A DNA stretch of 64,000 nucleotides from Paraburkholderia domus (GCF_905220705.1 NZ_CAJNAT010000020.1:62001-126000), one strand, 5' to 3'. Shown: positions 1-9,748, counted from the stretch's first letter. Translations and numbers: made by a program. Notes: generated from the sequence alone by a model not told the origin.

Positions 1-1
1 C

Positions 2-346
2 GTTGTGCTGCTGGTGGAAGACAACGAAGACGTGGCGGCGGGCGTAGCCGCCGTGCTGGAAACCTTCGGCTGCGAAGTGCGGCACGAGCCGACCGCCGAC
101 CAGGCACTTGACCTGCTCACCGGCGGCGCGAAGTTCGAACTCGTGCTGTCCGACATCCAGATGCCGGGCAAACTCAACGGCATCGATCTCGCGGAGAAAG
201 TACGCAGCGTGTGGCCCGCACAGAAGATCGCGCTGATGACCGGCTACGCTGACGAACTCGAACGGGCGCGCCGGCTCGGCGTAGCGATACTCGCCAAACC
301 CTTCAATATCGACGAGCTGCACGCACTGGTGGCTTGCGGACCGTAA
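2..346 (+). CDS. Receiver-domain protein, 5'-truncated (probable end of a hybrid sensor kinase)
   Basis: The reading frame is open at the left edge, so only the C-terminal 114 residues are visible. They form one complete CheY-like receiver domain. The acidic pocket is in VEDNED, the phospho-acceptor aspartate is in LVLSDIQMPG, the switch threonine is in ALMTGYAD and the lysine is in LAKPFN. The domain ends at the stop with no output domain after it. That arrangement, and the large signalling fusion that follows, suit the receiver tail of a hybrid histidine kinase, but a single-domain regulator starting just outside the window is possible. The GTG at position 5 is probably not the real start, because the first beta strand extends upstream of it. 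Confidence 0.85.
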   Translation, partial: VVLLVEDNEDVAAGVAAVLETFGCEVRHEPTADQALDLLTGGAKFELVLSDIQMPGKLNGIDLAEKVRSVWPAQKIALMTGYADELERARRLGVAILAKPFNIDELHALVACGP

Positions 347-486
347 AGCGGGCCCGGAGCTTGCTGGCAACCGGATGCAGGACTTTGCAATGCGGCGCAA
401 CACACGCGACAATGCGAGCGGAAGCAGCGAGGGCCTTATCGCCATAAAGAGGCGAGGCCGCTGAGACGCAGGGGAGCGCACAAGGG

Positions 487-3400
487 ATGGGTATGGCGGG
501 CAGTGAATCAGGGGCGTCTCCAACGAATACGCAGTCAGCTGCACAGGCGAGCACGCAGACAGGCACACCAACGAACACCGACGGCGGCGCGGCGCCCACG
601 CGCACGCCTGGCGTCAGCCCGCTGGACTTTCCGGTGGTCGGCATCGGCGCGTCCGCGGGCGGCGTGCAAGCGCTCCTGAGCTTCTTCGAAAACGCGCCGT
701 CCGATATGGGTATGGCCTTCGTGGTCGTGCTGCATCTGTCTCCCGACCATGCCAGCAGCGCCGACCAGGTTCTGCAACACGCCACCTCCATGCCGGTGCG
801 CCAGGTGCAGCACGCCATGGAGGTCGAAAAAAATCACGTCTACGTGATTTCGCCGTCGAACGATCTGTCGCTCGACAACGGCCACCTGACCCCCGTCGAA
901 GCTGACCGCCCGCGCGGCCGTCCGATTGCCATCGACCTGTTTTTCCGCAGCCTCGCCGACGCGCACCGCGAGCGGGCGATTGCAATCGTGCTTTCGGGTA
1001 CCGGCGCGGACGGCGCGACCGGCATCGGCCGTATCAAGGAACAGGGCGGTGTGACGATCGCGCAAGACCCTGCGGACGCCGAATACCCGGAAATGCCGCA
1101 GAACGCGGTGGCAACCGGCATGGTCGACCTCACGCTGCGCGCGGCGGACATGCCGCGCAAACTTCGCGAGCTCGCCGACAACGCTCGCGCGATCCGCCTG
1201 CCACCCGCGGACGACGAACCCGAAACGCTCGCTGTTGCGCAGCAGGATCCGGCTTCGACCGCCGAGCGGGCTTTGCTCGGCGTGCTCGCCACCTTGCGCG
1301 CGCGCACCGGCCACGATTTCCGTCACTACAAGCGCGCCACGATCCTGCGGCGTATCGAACGCCGACTGCAGGTCAACGGCATTCCCGATCTGCAAACGTA
1401 CCAGGACTATGTCCTCACGCATCCCGACGAAACGCCGGCGCTGCTCAAGGACATGCTGATCGGCGTGACCAATTTCTTCCGCGATCGTGAAACCTTCGAC
1501 GTGGTCGAGCAGGAGATCGTGCCGAAGCTGTTCCAGAAGAAATCCGAGGACGACCCGGTGCGTGCCTGGATCGCCGGTTGCGCGACCGGAGAAGAAGCCT
1601 ATTCGCTGGCCATGCTGCTCGCCGATCATCCGGAGCGGCCTGAAGGAATTCCGGTCCAGTTGTTCGCGACCGACATCGACGAACGCGCAATTGCTTTCGC
1701 GCGCGCGGGTCTCTATCCCGAGTCGATCACCGCGGACGTCCCCGCGCAGCGCCTGCGCCAGTTCTTCACGCATGAACGTGCACACTTTCGCGTCGCCAAA
1801 GCCATCCGGGAAAAGGTGTTGTTCGCCGTGCATAACGTGCTGCGTGACCCGCCGTTTTCGCGTGTCGACCTGGTGTCGTGCCGCAATCTGCTGATCTATC
1901 TCGATCGCGGCGTGCAGAACCAGGTGCTGCAAATGTTTCACTTCGCCTTACAACCCGGCGGCTATCTGTTGCTCGGCAGTTCGGAGTCGGCGGAGGCGGC
2001 GGGCGATCTGTTCACGCCGGTCGATAAAAAAAATCGCATTTACCGCGCGAACGTGGTCACCAGCGCAGTGCGGCCGTCAATCAGCATGCCGGTTGTTCAG
2101 CACGGTGGCGTGACTGCCGCGGCCAGCGCCGGACCCACGCCGCCGTTGCCGCAGGTCTTGCCGTTCTCGGCCCTGCATCACCGCATTCTCGAGCTGTATG
2201 CACCGCCGAGTGTCGTGGTCGATACGGATGCGAACATCCTGCATATGTCCGAACACGCCGGCCGCTTCCTGCGCTTCGTGCGTGGCGAGCCGTCGTATAA
2301 CCTCCTCATGCTGGTCAATCCGGTATTTCGCCTGAAACTGCGCGGGGCGCTATTCCAGGCCCTGCGTAGCAGCAGCGAGGTCGTGACCGCACCGATCGAA
2401 TTCACGGCCGAGGCACACGTCCGGATCATCGTGCGTCCGTACCGGCGCACCGAAGATTCACCGGAATTCGCGCTGGTGTTGTTCGAAGAGAGTGCAGCCG
2501 GCGCGACCGTGCCAACCATTCAGGCGGCCAGTCCGGCTACGCAGGATTCGTTGCTGGGACACCTCGAAGACGAGCTGCATCGCACGAAGCAGGAGTTGCG
2601 CTCCACGGTCGAGCAGTCGGAGGCCTCGACTGAGGAGCTGAAAGCATCGAACGAAGAGCTGCAGGCGATTAACGAGGAATTGCGTGCGACCACCGAAGAA
2701 CTCGAGACCAGTAAGGAAGAACTGCAATCGCTGAACGAGGAACTGTTTACCGTCAACGCCGAGTTGCAGGCCAAGATCGAGGAAACCGGCAAGGCCAAAG
2801 ACGATCTGCAGAACGTGATCGCCTCGACCGGCATCGCGACGGTGTTCGTCGATCGCGAGATGCGCATCAAGCGCTATACGCCGGCCGCGACCGAACTGTT
2901 CAACGTGATTCCCTCCGATGTGGGCCGCCCGCTGCACGACCTTACGCACCGGCTCGATTACCCGCAGATGGCCGAGGACACGGCCACCGTTTTCGAATCG
3001 CTGCAGCTGATCGAGCGTGAGATTCGCGGTGTGGGCGGCCGCTATTTTCTGACGCGCCTCTCGCCGTATCGCACGACCGACGATCACATCGACGGCGCGG
3101 TGCTGACCATTGTCGATATCACGGCATTGCGGCGCGCCGAGCAACGGGTACGCCAGGGTGAAGAGCGTTTGCATCTCGCCGCGCAAAGCACCAACGACTT
3201 CGCGATCATCGTGCAGGATATGGATGGCCGCGTGGTGACGTGGAACAAGGGGGCGGAGCGGATCTTCGGTTACAGCGAGAGCGAGATGGGAGGGCAATTG
3301 CTCGATCGGCTCTATCTGCCGGAAGAGCGCGAAGCCAATGAACCGCTGGTGGAGCGGCAACGCGCGCAGAACGACGGGCGCGTCGAAGACGAGCGCTGGT

Positions 3401-4695
3401 ACATCCACAAAAGCGGCACGCGGCTTTATTGCAGCGGCGTGATCACGCCGGTGTCGTCGGAAACCTTCAGAGGCTTCGCGAAGATCGTGCGCGATCTGAC
3501 GCAGCGCAAAGGCACCGAGGCGCTCGAACAGCGCAAGATTTCTCTCGAACGCTCGATGCGCCAGAAGATGGAGACGGCCAGCCGTCTGAAGGACGAATTC
3601 CTCGCGGTGCTGTCGCATGAACTGAAGAACCCGCTGAATCTGATTCACGTGAAAGCGGACATGCTGGACCGCGCGCCGTCGACGCAAGGGCTGCCTGTGG
3701 TGCGCGATGCGGCCGATGCGATTCGCCGCTCGGTGATCAGCCTCGCCAAGATCATCGACGATCTGCTCGATCTATCACGCGTGCGTACCGGCAAACTGAC
3801 GCTGGAGCGCTCGCGCGTGGACATCGCGGCGATTACGGTTCTGGTGGGCAGCGCGATCGAGGCCGATGCGCTGGCGCATCACGTGAGCGTGACCGTGCAC
3901 GGCGTGGCCGAGCCGCTCTTTATCGACGCCGATCCCGTGCGCTTCGAGCAGATTCTGTGGAACCTCATCAGCAACGCGGTGAAGTTCACCCCGCAGGGCG
4001 GCCGGGTGAACCTGACACTCTCGCGCGAAGGTGGCTATGCGCGCGTCGAGGTTCAGGATACCGGGTGCGGTATCGAACCGGCCTTCCTGCCGAACGTATT
4101 CGACATGTTCAGCCAGGCCGAGGGGCCGCATCGGCGCCATAGCGGCGGTCTGGGGATTGGGCTCGCGCTCGTCAAACAGCTCGCCGAAATGCATGGCGGC
4201 CATGTGAAGGCGGAATCCGCAGGTCTCGGGAAGGGCGCGCGTTTCCGGGTCTGGCTGCCGGCCGACAGCACGGTGGCACAGCCCGAAACCCGCGAAATGC
4301 CGGGCGACGTCAGTTTGCTCAAGGGCATGCGGATTCTGCTGGTGGACGACGCGGTCGAAAGTTTGCAGGCGTTCCAGGGCCTGCTCGAGCTTGAAGGCGC
4401 GCAAGTGTGGCCGCAAACCAATGGCACCGACGCGCTTGCTGTCGCAGCGCATCAACAGTTCGATCTGATCCTCTCAGACATCGGCATGCCGGGCATGGAC
4501 GGCTACGAACTGATCGCTGCGCTGCGCAAACTGCCCGCAACCGCGTCGGTCCCGGCCCTTGCACTGACGGGCTTCGGCCGGCCGCAGGACGCCACGCGTG
4601 CAATCCGCGCCGGCTACGACGGCCACCTCGGCAAGCCGGTTTCGCTGCAGGCGCTGCTCGACAAGATCGCGCGCGCCACCACCACGAATCGTTGA
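487..4695 (+). CDS. CheB-CheR-PAS-histidine kinase-receiver fusion protein
   Basis: This is a 1402-residue signalling fusion. After a low-complexity N-terminus, a CheB-type methylesterase domain (about 48-230) keeps its Ser56 (GASAGG), histidine (VLHLSPDH) and aspartate (SGTGADG). A CheR-type methyltransferase follows (about 258-525, with AGCATGEEAYSLAM as SAM site and SCRNLLIYL). Next come a PAS-like segment, a glutamate-rich coiled coil near 690-775, two PAS domains, a HisKA domain with His1044 (SHELKNPLN), an HATPase domain (N box LISNAVKF, then GIGLALVKQL) and a receiver domain from about 1282 with LILSDIGMPG. All catalytic motifs look intact. No membrane segment is evident, so it should be cytoplasmic. 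The CheB/CheR parts may modify the protein itself or partners; this is known as a family architecture, but the stimulus is unknown. No chemotaxis genes are nearby. Confidence 0.93.
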   Translation: MGMAGSESGASPTNTQSAAQASTQTGTPTNTDGGAAPTRTPGVSPLDFPVVGIGASAGGVQALLSFFENAPSDMGMAFVVVLHLSPDHASSADQVLQHATSMPVRQVQHAMEVEKNHVYVISPSNDLSLDNGHLTPVEADRPRGRPIAIDLFFRSLADAHRERAIAIVLSGTGADGATGIGRIKEQGGVTIAQDPADAEYPEMPQNAVATGMVDLTLRAADMPRKLRELADNARAIRLPPADDEPETLAVAQQDPASTAERALLGVLATLRARTGHDFRHYKRATILRRIERRLQVNGIPDLQTYQDYVLTHPDETPALLKDMLIGVTNFFRDRETFDVVEQEIVPKLFQKKSEDDPVRAWIAGCATGEEAYSLAMLLADHPERPEGIPVQLFATDIDERAIAFARAGLYPESITADVPAQRLRQFFTHERAHFRVAKAIREKVLFAVHNVLRDPPFSRVDLVSCRNLLIYLDRGVQNQVLQMFHFALQPGGYLLLGSSESAEAAGDLFTPVDKKNRIYRANVVTSAVRPSISMPVVQHGGVTAAASAGPTPPLPQVLPFSALHHRILELYAPPSVVVDTDANILHMSEHAGRFLRFVRGEPSYNLLMLVNPVFRLKLRGALFQALRSSSEVVTAPIEFTAEAHVRIIVRPYRRTEDSPEFALVLFEESAAGATVPTIQAASPATQDSLLGHLEDELHRTKQELRSTVEQSEASTEELKASNEELQAINEELRATTEELETSKEELQSLNEELFTVNAELQAKIEETGKAKDDLQNVIASTGIATVFVDREMRIKRYTPAATELFNVIPSDVGRPLHDLTHRLDYPQMAEDTATVFESLQLIEREIRGVGGRYFLTRLSPYRTTDDHIDGAVLTIVDITALRRAEQRVRQGEERLHLAAQSTNDFAIIVQDMDGRVVTWNKGAERIFGYSESEMGGQLLDRLYLPEEREANEPLVERQRAQNDGRVEDERWYIHKSGTRLYCSGVITPVSSETFRGFAKIVRDLTQRKGTEALEQRKISLERSMRQKMETASRLKDEFLAVLSHELKNPLNLIHVKADMLDRAPSTQGLPVVRDAADAIRRSVISLAKIIDDLLDLSRVRTGKLTLERSRVDIAAITVLVGSAIEADALAHHVSVTVHGVAEPLFIDADPVRFEQILWNLISNAVKFTPQGGRVNLTLSREGGYARVEVQDTGCGIEPAFLPNVFDMFSQAEGPHRRHSGGLGIGLALVKQLAEMHGGHVKAESAGLGKGARFRVWLPADSTVAQPETREMPGDVSLLKGMRILLVDDAVESLQAFQGLLELEGAQVWPQTNGTDALAVAAHQQFDLILSDIGMPGMDGYELIAALRKLPATASVPALALTGFGRPQDATRAIRAGYDGHLGKPVSLQALLDKIARATTTNR

Positions 4696-4796
4696 GCGCA
4701 GGTCTTTCCTGTTGACGGCTGTGCTTGAAGCCGGTTCGACAGGGATCGCGCGTGCTGAAACGTGGTGGCACGCGCGGCCCGCTGTCGCCGTAGAGG

Positions 4797-5816
4797 CTAG
4801 TTTTTTTCCTGCGCCGCGTCGTACTTGCCTAGCGCCGCCGCGCTATTCAGACGGGCGCGCTTGAGCAACGCCGCCTGAGCGTCCTTGACGTTGCTCGCCT
4901 GTCCTCTCCATGCTTGCAGCGGCGGTTCCTGCAACGCGCGGCCATACGAAAAGCTCAGATTCCACGGCAGCGGCCCGAGGCGATTCATCGCGTCGAGATT
5001 GGCCGTTGCCTCTTCCGGCGATTGCCCGCCAGACAGGAATACGATCCCCGGCACCGCCGAGGGCACCGTGCGCTTGAGTATCCGCACGGTGTGCGCCGCG
5101 ATATCCGCGACCGACGATTGCTGCGCGTGTTCAGCACCCGCCAGCACCATGCTCGGCTTCAGCAGGATATGTTCGAGCACCACGCGATGCCGGTGCAGTG
5201 CGTTGAACACCTCGTGCAACACGGCCTCGGTCACTTCCGCGCTGCGCCCGATGGTGTGATCGCCGTCCATCAATACTTCCGGTTCGACGATCGGCACGAT
5301 GCCCGCTTCCTGGGAAATCGCCGCGTAGCGCGCCAGCGAGTCGGCATTCGCTTCGATGGCGAGGCGGCTCGGCAAACTTGCCGTGATGTTGTAGACCGCG
5401 CGCCATTTCGCGAAGCGCGCGCCTTGCCGCTTGTAGTCGACGAAACGCTTGGCGAGGCCGTCGAGACCTTCGGTGATTTCGTCACCCGGGGCGAGCGCGA
5501 GTGGAATCTTGCCGAGGTCCACCTTGATGCCGGGTACGATGCCGTTCCTGGCGGAGAGTTGCGGGAAAGGCGTACCGTCGTCCGCTTTCTGCCCGAGCGT
5601 TTCTTCGTAAAGGATCACGCCGCTCACGAATTCGCCGAGGCCTGGCGTGGTGAGCAGCAGGTTGCGATAGGCGCGGCGGTTTTCCTCGCTGGATTCGAGG
5701 CCGATCGTCTTGAAGCGTTTGGCGATGGTCGGACCGCTTTCGTCGGCGGCGAGAAGACCTTTGCCGGGTTGGACCATCGCATTGACGGTGGCTTGCAGCT
5801 CGCTACGGGTGTCCAT
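4797..5816 (-). CDS. Fructose-bisphosphate aldolase class I
   Basis: This 339-residue protein is a class I (Schiff-base) aldolase of the eukaryote-like family, which cleaves fructose 1,6-bisphosphate to glyceraldehyde 3-phosphate and dihydroxyacetone phosphate. Diagnostic segments are the N-terminal GKGLLAADES phosphate-site region, the WRAVYNI stretch, the Schiff-base lysine region EHILLKPSM near residue 220, and the C-terminal FLSGGQSPEEAT and WNLSFSYGRALQ motifs. The length matches the family. It lies 41 bp downstream of the thioredoxin gene on the same strand, so the two are probably cotranscribed. Burkholderiales usually also carry a class II enzyme, so this one is probably an alternative isozyme (inference). 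Confidence 0.93.
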   Translation of the reverse strand: MDTRSELQATVNAMVQPGKGLLAADESGPTIAKRFKTIGLESSEENRRAYRNLLLTTPGLGEFVSGVILYEETLGQKADDGTPFPQLSARNGIVPGIKVDLGKIPLALAPGDEITEGLDGLAKRFVDYKRQGARFAKWRAVYNITASLPSRLAIEANADSLARYAAISQEAGIVPIVEPEVLMDGDHTIGRSAEVTEAVLHEVFNALHRHRVVLEHILLKPSMVLAGAEHAQQSSVADIAAHTVRILKRTVPSAVPGIVFLSGGQSPEEATANLDAMNRLGPLPWNLSFSYGRALQEPPLQAWRGQASNVKDAQAALLKRARLNSAAALGKYDAAQEKN

Positions 5817-5857
5817 GAGGGGTGCTCCCTTTAATCCGGTTTGCGGATGAAATCTTG

Positions 5858-6178
5858 TCAGAGCGACGCGAAAGCCTCGGTTATCTCCGCGGAGTTAGCC
5901 GGACGCACGATGCGTGCGACTTCGGCGCCGTCCCGCATGAAGATCAACGTGGGCCAGAGTTTGACCTTGAAGGAGCGGCCGAGCGGGCGGCCGGGGCCGT
6001 CTTCGATTTTCAGACGCCTGATGCCGGCATGCGGTTCGAAAGCTTTTGCGATCGATGTTTGTGCCCCTTGGCAGAAGCCGCACCAGTCCGTGCCGAATTC
6101 TATGACCGTGACGCCCGGGAAGGCGTCGACTTCGGCTCGTGAGGGTGCTTTGGGGGAATAGGCGGTTTGGATTGCCAT
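5858..6178 (-). CDS. Thioredoxin-family protein
   Basis: This 106-residue single-domain protein has a thioredoxin fold. The active site is in TDWCGFCQGA, a CGFC dithiol in place of the classical CGPC. The cis-proline is in LWPTLIFMRDG. There is no signal peptide, so it should act in the cytoplasm as a disulfide reductase. Position two of the CxxC differs from TrxA, so its redox potential and partners may differ too. It leads the aldolase gene in a likely two-gene operon. Whether it regulates a metabolic enzyme of this cluster is not shown by the sequence. Confidence 0.88.
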   Translation of the reverse strand: MAIQTAYSPKAPSRAEVDAFPGVTVIEFGTDWCGFCQGAQTSIAKAFEPHAGIRRLKIEDGPGRPLGRSFKVKLWPTLIFMRDGAEVARIVRPANSAEITEAFASL

Positions 6179-6425
6179 CGGTACTCCGGTGCTTTTTTAC
6201 CTGTGCCGGCAGGGCTTTCCGCTGTCGCGGAGTCTCGCTGCGCGTGGATTTTTGTAAGAGTAGCAGCTATGGTCAGGATCGTCAGTGAGAGGGGCGCTTG
6301 TCTGTGCGCAGGCCAACGCGATGCCAGGCAGGGTACGGAGTTCACACAAACTCATGTTCTTGTCAGTGTGACGTGTTAAACGTCATGATTCACATCTAGA
6401 TGCATCATCGTGTTCAGGAAAGGAA

Positions 6426-6743
6426 ATGGCGGAAAGGATCTACCTTCAGCGCCCCGGCAAGGACGAAACCGTCGCGGTCGCCACGGGCTTCAGTTGGGGT
6501 GCGTTGCTGTTGGGCTTCATCTGGGCAATGTCGAAAAGAATGTGGTTTGCCACTTTCATCATGCTGGCGGTCAATACGCTGCTGTTTTTCACGGGTTTGT
6601 GGGGAGAAACGGTCGGAACGATCGGACTGGTGCTGTCCGTGCTGTTCGGCGTTGCCTGTGGCGTCTATGGCAATCAGTGGCACCGTTGGACGCTCGAAAA
6701 ACGCGGATACGTCGTTGTGCAACCCGCTGGCGAGCATCAATGA
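6426..6743 (+). CDS. DUF2628 family small membrane protein
   Basis: This 105-residue inner-membrane protein has two to three hydrophobic helices: one from FSWGALLLGFIWAM, a second in WFATFIMLAVNTLLFFTGLW and a third in TIGLVLSVLFGVACGVYG. The ending NQWHRWTLEKRGY, after the last helix, and the N-terminal FSWGALLLG are typical of DUF2628. The start ATG follows AGGAA at a suitable distance. Function is unknown. A larger overlapping frame covers the same bases, but its translation lacks this clear membrane pattern. Confidence 0.75.
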   Translation: MAERIYLQRPGKDETVAVATGFSWGALLLGFIWAMSKRMWFATFIMLAVNTLLFFTGLWGETVGTIGLVLSVLFGVACGVYGNQWHRWTLEKRGYVVVQPAGEHQ

Positions 6744-6894
6744 CCCGTTGCGCGCGCAAGGATTCTTCAAGACCTTTTCGCCGCCCGGCATCGAAGTCGT
6801 GTCGTGGTACGTAAAGACGGCCATCGGCCAGGTGGTGACACAGCCGGTGCCGTTTTGGGATACGGGAGCGCGGGTTTACGCGCCCGCAAGCTAG
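6736..6894 (+). pseudogene. Possible orphan coding fragment without a start codon
   Basis: After the DUF2628 stop, a different frame stays open to 6894. It reads FFKTFSPPGIEVVSWYVKT and onward, with mostly C- or G-ending codons (TTC TTC AAG ACC, ATC GAA GTC GTG), like genuine genes here. No plausible start codon or ribosome site precedes it, and it ends about 90 bp before the next gene. It looks like a surviving piece of a gene whose remainder is gone. The parent family could not be named with confidence, and chance is a real alternative. Confidence 0.3.
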
Positions 6895-6981
6895 GCCGAT
6901 AATGCCCCGATTGTTCCGGCCACGAAGTCTGCGGTGTGCATCGCGCGTCGCGGGCTCGCTTTCCCTGACCCACCGCCACCC

Positions 6982-8301
6982 GTGTTGAAAACCTCCCGTT
7001 TTTTCGACCTGCTGCGCATCCCTGGCTTCAAGCCGCTGGCCGCCGCCACCCTCATGCTCGGTGTGGCGATGTCGTTCACCGCTCCGTATCTGTCGTTGTT
7101 CGGCGTTGAACGCGCCGGCATGACACCGCTCAAGCTCGGCATATTCATGACGCTGATTGCCGCCAGCGGGGTGCTCGCGAGCACCTTCGCCGGCCGGTGG
7201 AGCGATGCGAGCGGACGGCACCGGCCGTTCTTACTGGCGGCGCTGGTGGCCGCCGCACTCGGCTATCTCTGTCTATGCGTGGTGCGTGACTACCGGCTGT
7301 TGCTGGCGGTCGGCATTGTCTTTATCGGCGCGGGCGGCTCGGCCATCTCGATGGTGTTCTCCTTCAGCCGCGCGGCGCTACCTGTGCCGGACCCCGCGGA
7401 GCGTGCGTTTGCCAGCGCCACCTTGCGGACCATCCTATCGGCGGCGTGGGTGTTCGGTCCATCGGTAGGCGCGCTGGTGCTGGCCGGCGCCGGTTTCTAT
7501 GGGCTCTTCCTGTTCGCGGCGGCGAGTTTCGCGGCCTGCGCGACCATCGTCTGGCGCATGCGGGAGCCGCAGGGCCATCTGGGCGATCACACGGTGGAAG
7601 ACACAGCCTCGGAGCCTTCCGCCTCGATCACCGTGCCGCCGCTTACCGCGCCCGGCGAAGAGGCGCACGAAGACTTGCCAGGCGTCGCATCGCAGAACGA
7701 CATCCGCCGCGCCGTGGCCGCGCTCACCTTGCTCGGTCTCGCCGCGAACGCCACCATGATCGTGCTGCCGCTCTACATCGTGCATGGTCTGAACGGCTCG
7801 CATCTGGACGTGTCGGTCATGCTCGGCCTCGGAGCCCTGGTGGAGATTCCGATGATGCTCGCACTCGGCGCGAAGTCGTCGGTGCTGCACAAGCCCAACT
7901 GGCTGGCTGCGTGCGCGGCGGTTCACGCCGTGTATTTCGTCGCAATGTCGCTGGCGGGGAGCGTCCACGTGCTGATCCCGATGCAGATGCTCAACGCGTT
8001 TGTGGTCGCGGTGACTTCGTGCCTTGGCATGACCTACGTGCAGGATCTGATGCCGCACTCGCCGGGCCGCGCGACGGCGCTGTTCTTCAATGCGGCGCGG
8101 GTCGGCTCGATTCTCTCCGGTGTGTTGTCGGGTTTGCTGGTGCAGGCGTTCAGCTATCGCGGCACGTTCCTGGTCTGCGGTTTGCTGGCGCTTTGCGCGC
8201 TGGTGCTGTTCGCCGTGCCGGGTTACCGCTATCCGCAGATGTGGCGCGCGGTGCGGCGCTTCGCGCGCACGCAATACGGGAAGGTTCAGGCACGGCGGTA
8301 G
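6982..8301 (+). CDS. MFS transporter, sugar-efflux (SetA/SetB-like) type
   Basis: The protein has about 439 residues and twelve predicted membrane helices in two halves, joined by a charged loop of roughly 50 residues near the middle. It carries the cytoplasmic loop motif GRWSDASGRHRPF between helices 2 and 3, the MFS signature. The N-terminus (SRFFDLLRIPGFKPLAAATLM) and the overall pattern resemble bacterial sugar or drug efflux carriers of the Set group. The GTG at 6982 is chosen because homologous sequence begins there; an in-frame GTG at 6934 would add an unlikely proline-rich leader. Neither start has a strong ribosome site. The substrate cannot be read from the sequence. Confidence 0.82.
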   Translation: MLKTSRFFDLLRIPGFKPLAAATLMLGVAMSFTAPYLSLFGVERAGMTPLKLGIFMTLIAASGVLASTFAGRWSDASGRHRPFLLAALVAAALGYLCLCVVRDYRLLLAVGIVFIGAGGSAISMVFSFSRAALPVPDPAERAFASATLRTILSAAWVFGPSVGALVLAGAGFYGLFLFAAASFAACATIVWRMREPQGHLGDHTVEDTASEPSASITVPPLTAPGEEAHEDLPGVASQNDIRRAVAALTLLGLAANATMIVLPLYIVHGLNGSHLDVSVMLGLGALVEIPMMLALGAKSSVLHKPNWLAACAAVHAVYFVAMSLAGSVHVLIPMQMLNAFVVAVTSCLGMTYVQDLMPHSPGRATALFFNAARVGSILSGVLSGLLVQAFSYRGTFLVCGLLALCALVLFAVPGYRYPQMWRAVRRFARTQYGKVQARR

Positions 8302-8710
8302 TAGCGCACACGGCTCGGACGCGACACGCCGCCCGCCGCCCGTATCGCCCAGACCGATTCCAATGCCGTTCGAAGACGACGTTCGAAATAAGCCCGGACC
8401 TGCCGAACAGGAAGCGTAATAAAACAGTTGGCTGAATCGAAGCTTACGTCCATGCTACAACCCGCACCGACGCGCTAGCGGAACTTCAGCCCGCGCAAAA
8501 CCTCTGCAAAGAAGCGTATCGTCATTGGTTGCAGGCGGGGATGCCCGATTCACTGCATGGACGATCCCAGACTGCTACCGTGTGTCTGTCGGATCACGTA
8601 AAACGCACCTACAGTTAGATGAGCCACTTGCCGCCAGTGAAGCACGCGGCATGGCCGCCTTACACCGAACCAGTTCGAGCAGCGCAACGAGGCACTTTCG
8701 GGAGCGAGAT
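8302..8710 (+). other. Intergenic region upstream of the gnd-like gene
   Basis: No convincing coding sequence is seen here. The reading frame of the next gene is open back to 8525, but that extension has no homology-like pattern or ribosome site. The region probably holds the promoter of the dehydrogenase-HAD pair; no clear operator was recognised. Confidence 0.5.
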
Positions 8711-9748
8711 ATGCAGCTAGGCATGATTGGATTGGGACGCATGGGTGCGGACATGGTGCGACGCCTGACAAAAGGCGCTCACCAATGTATCGCTTACGAC
8801 GTGCAACCGGCAGCGGTGGAAAAGCTGAAACAGGAGGGTATCTCCGGTGCAGCATCGCTCGAAGACCTGGTCGCGCAGCTCGAGAAGCCGCGCGCAGTGT
8901 GGCTGATGGTGCCCGCGGCGGTGGTCGACAAGACGCTCGAGAACCTCGTGCCCTTGCTGGAAGCCGGCGACATCGTGATCGACGGCGGCAATTCTTATTA
9001 CCACGACGACATTCGCCGCAGCGCCGATCTGGCCAAACGTCAGCTTCACTACGTGGATGTGGGCACGAGCGGCGGTGTCGCGGGCCGTGAGCGCGGCTAC
9101 TGTCTGATGATCGGCGGCGAGACTGAGGTCGTGAAGCGGCTCGAACCGATTTTCTCGTCACTCGCGCCAGGTGCGGGCGCGGCGCCTGTCACGCCGGGCC
9201 GCACAGCCGGCGCCAGCACGGCCGATCAGGGCTTCCTGCATTGCGGCCCGCAGGGTGCGGGGCACTTCGTGAAGATGGTCCACAACGGCATCGAATACGG
9301 AATGATGGCCGCGTATGCCGAAGGCCTGAATATTCTGCACCACGCCGATGCCGGCAAACAAGCGCGCGAGGCCGACGCCGAAACGTCGCCTCTGCGCCGC
9401 CCTGAGCTTTACCAATACCAACTGAATCTCGCCGAGGTCACCGAGGTCTGGCGGCGCGGCAGTGTGATCGGTTCATGGCTGCTGGACCTGATCGCAGGAT
9501 CGCTCGTCAGCGACGCCGATCTGCAAAGCTATGCAGGGCGCGTATCGGATTCGGGCGAAGGGCGCTGGACAGTGGCGGCGGCGATCGATGAAGGCGTGCC
9601 GACGCCGGTGCTGAGCGCGGCGCTATTCGCGCGTTTCAGCTCGCGGGGCGATGCGGACTTCGCCAACCGCGTGTTGTCGGCCATGCGGCACGACTTCGGG
9701 GGGCACGTCGAGAAAGCGGCTACGCCGGCCGATGGACAGAAGCGCTAA
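8711..9748 (+). CDS. gnd: 6-phosphogluconate dehydrogenase, short decarboxylating type
   Basis: This 345-residue enzyme of the short bacterial 6-phosphogluconate dehydrogenase group oxidises and decarboxylates 6-phosphogluconate to ribulose 5-phosphate. It shows the N-terminal dinucleotide motif GLGRMGADM, the substrate-binding segment DVGTSGGVAGRERGYCLMIGG and the catalytic lysine/asparagine in FVKMVHNGIEYGMM. The short length and the acidic cofactor loop (YDVQP) point to NAD rather than NADP, by family knowledge. The ATG at 8711 is chosen because a GGGAGCG site precedes it and the nucleotide-binding strand begins there. A HAD phosphatase gene follows after 15 bp, and phosphoketolase and acetate kinase lie downstream, so it fits a pentose-phosphate branch. 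Confidence 0.93.
   Translation: MQLGMIGLGRMGADMVRRLTKGAHQCIAYDVQPAAVEKLKQEGISGAASLEDLVAQLEKPRAVWLMVPAAVVDKTLENLVPLLEAGDIVIDGGNSYYHDDIRRSADLAKRQLHYVDVGTSGGVAGRERGYCLMIGGETEVVKRLEPIFSSLAPGAGAAPVTPGRTAGASTADQGFLHCGPQGAGHFVKMVHNGIEYGMMAAYAEGLNILHHADAGKQAREADAETSPLRRPELYQYQLNLAEVTEVWRRGSVIGSWLLDLIAGSLVSDADLQSYAGRVSDSGEGRWTVAAAIDEGVPTPVLSAALFARFSSRGDADFANRVLSAMRHDFGGHVEKAATPADGQKR

Noticed and set aside
303..3687. Long open frames antisense to the CheB-CheR-kinase gene
   Set aside because: They mirror the codon structure of the sense gene in GC-rich DNA and have no domain pattern or ribosome sites.
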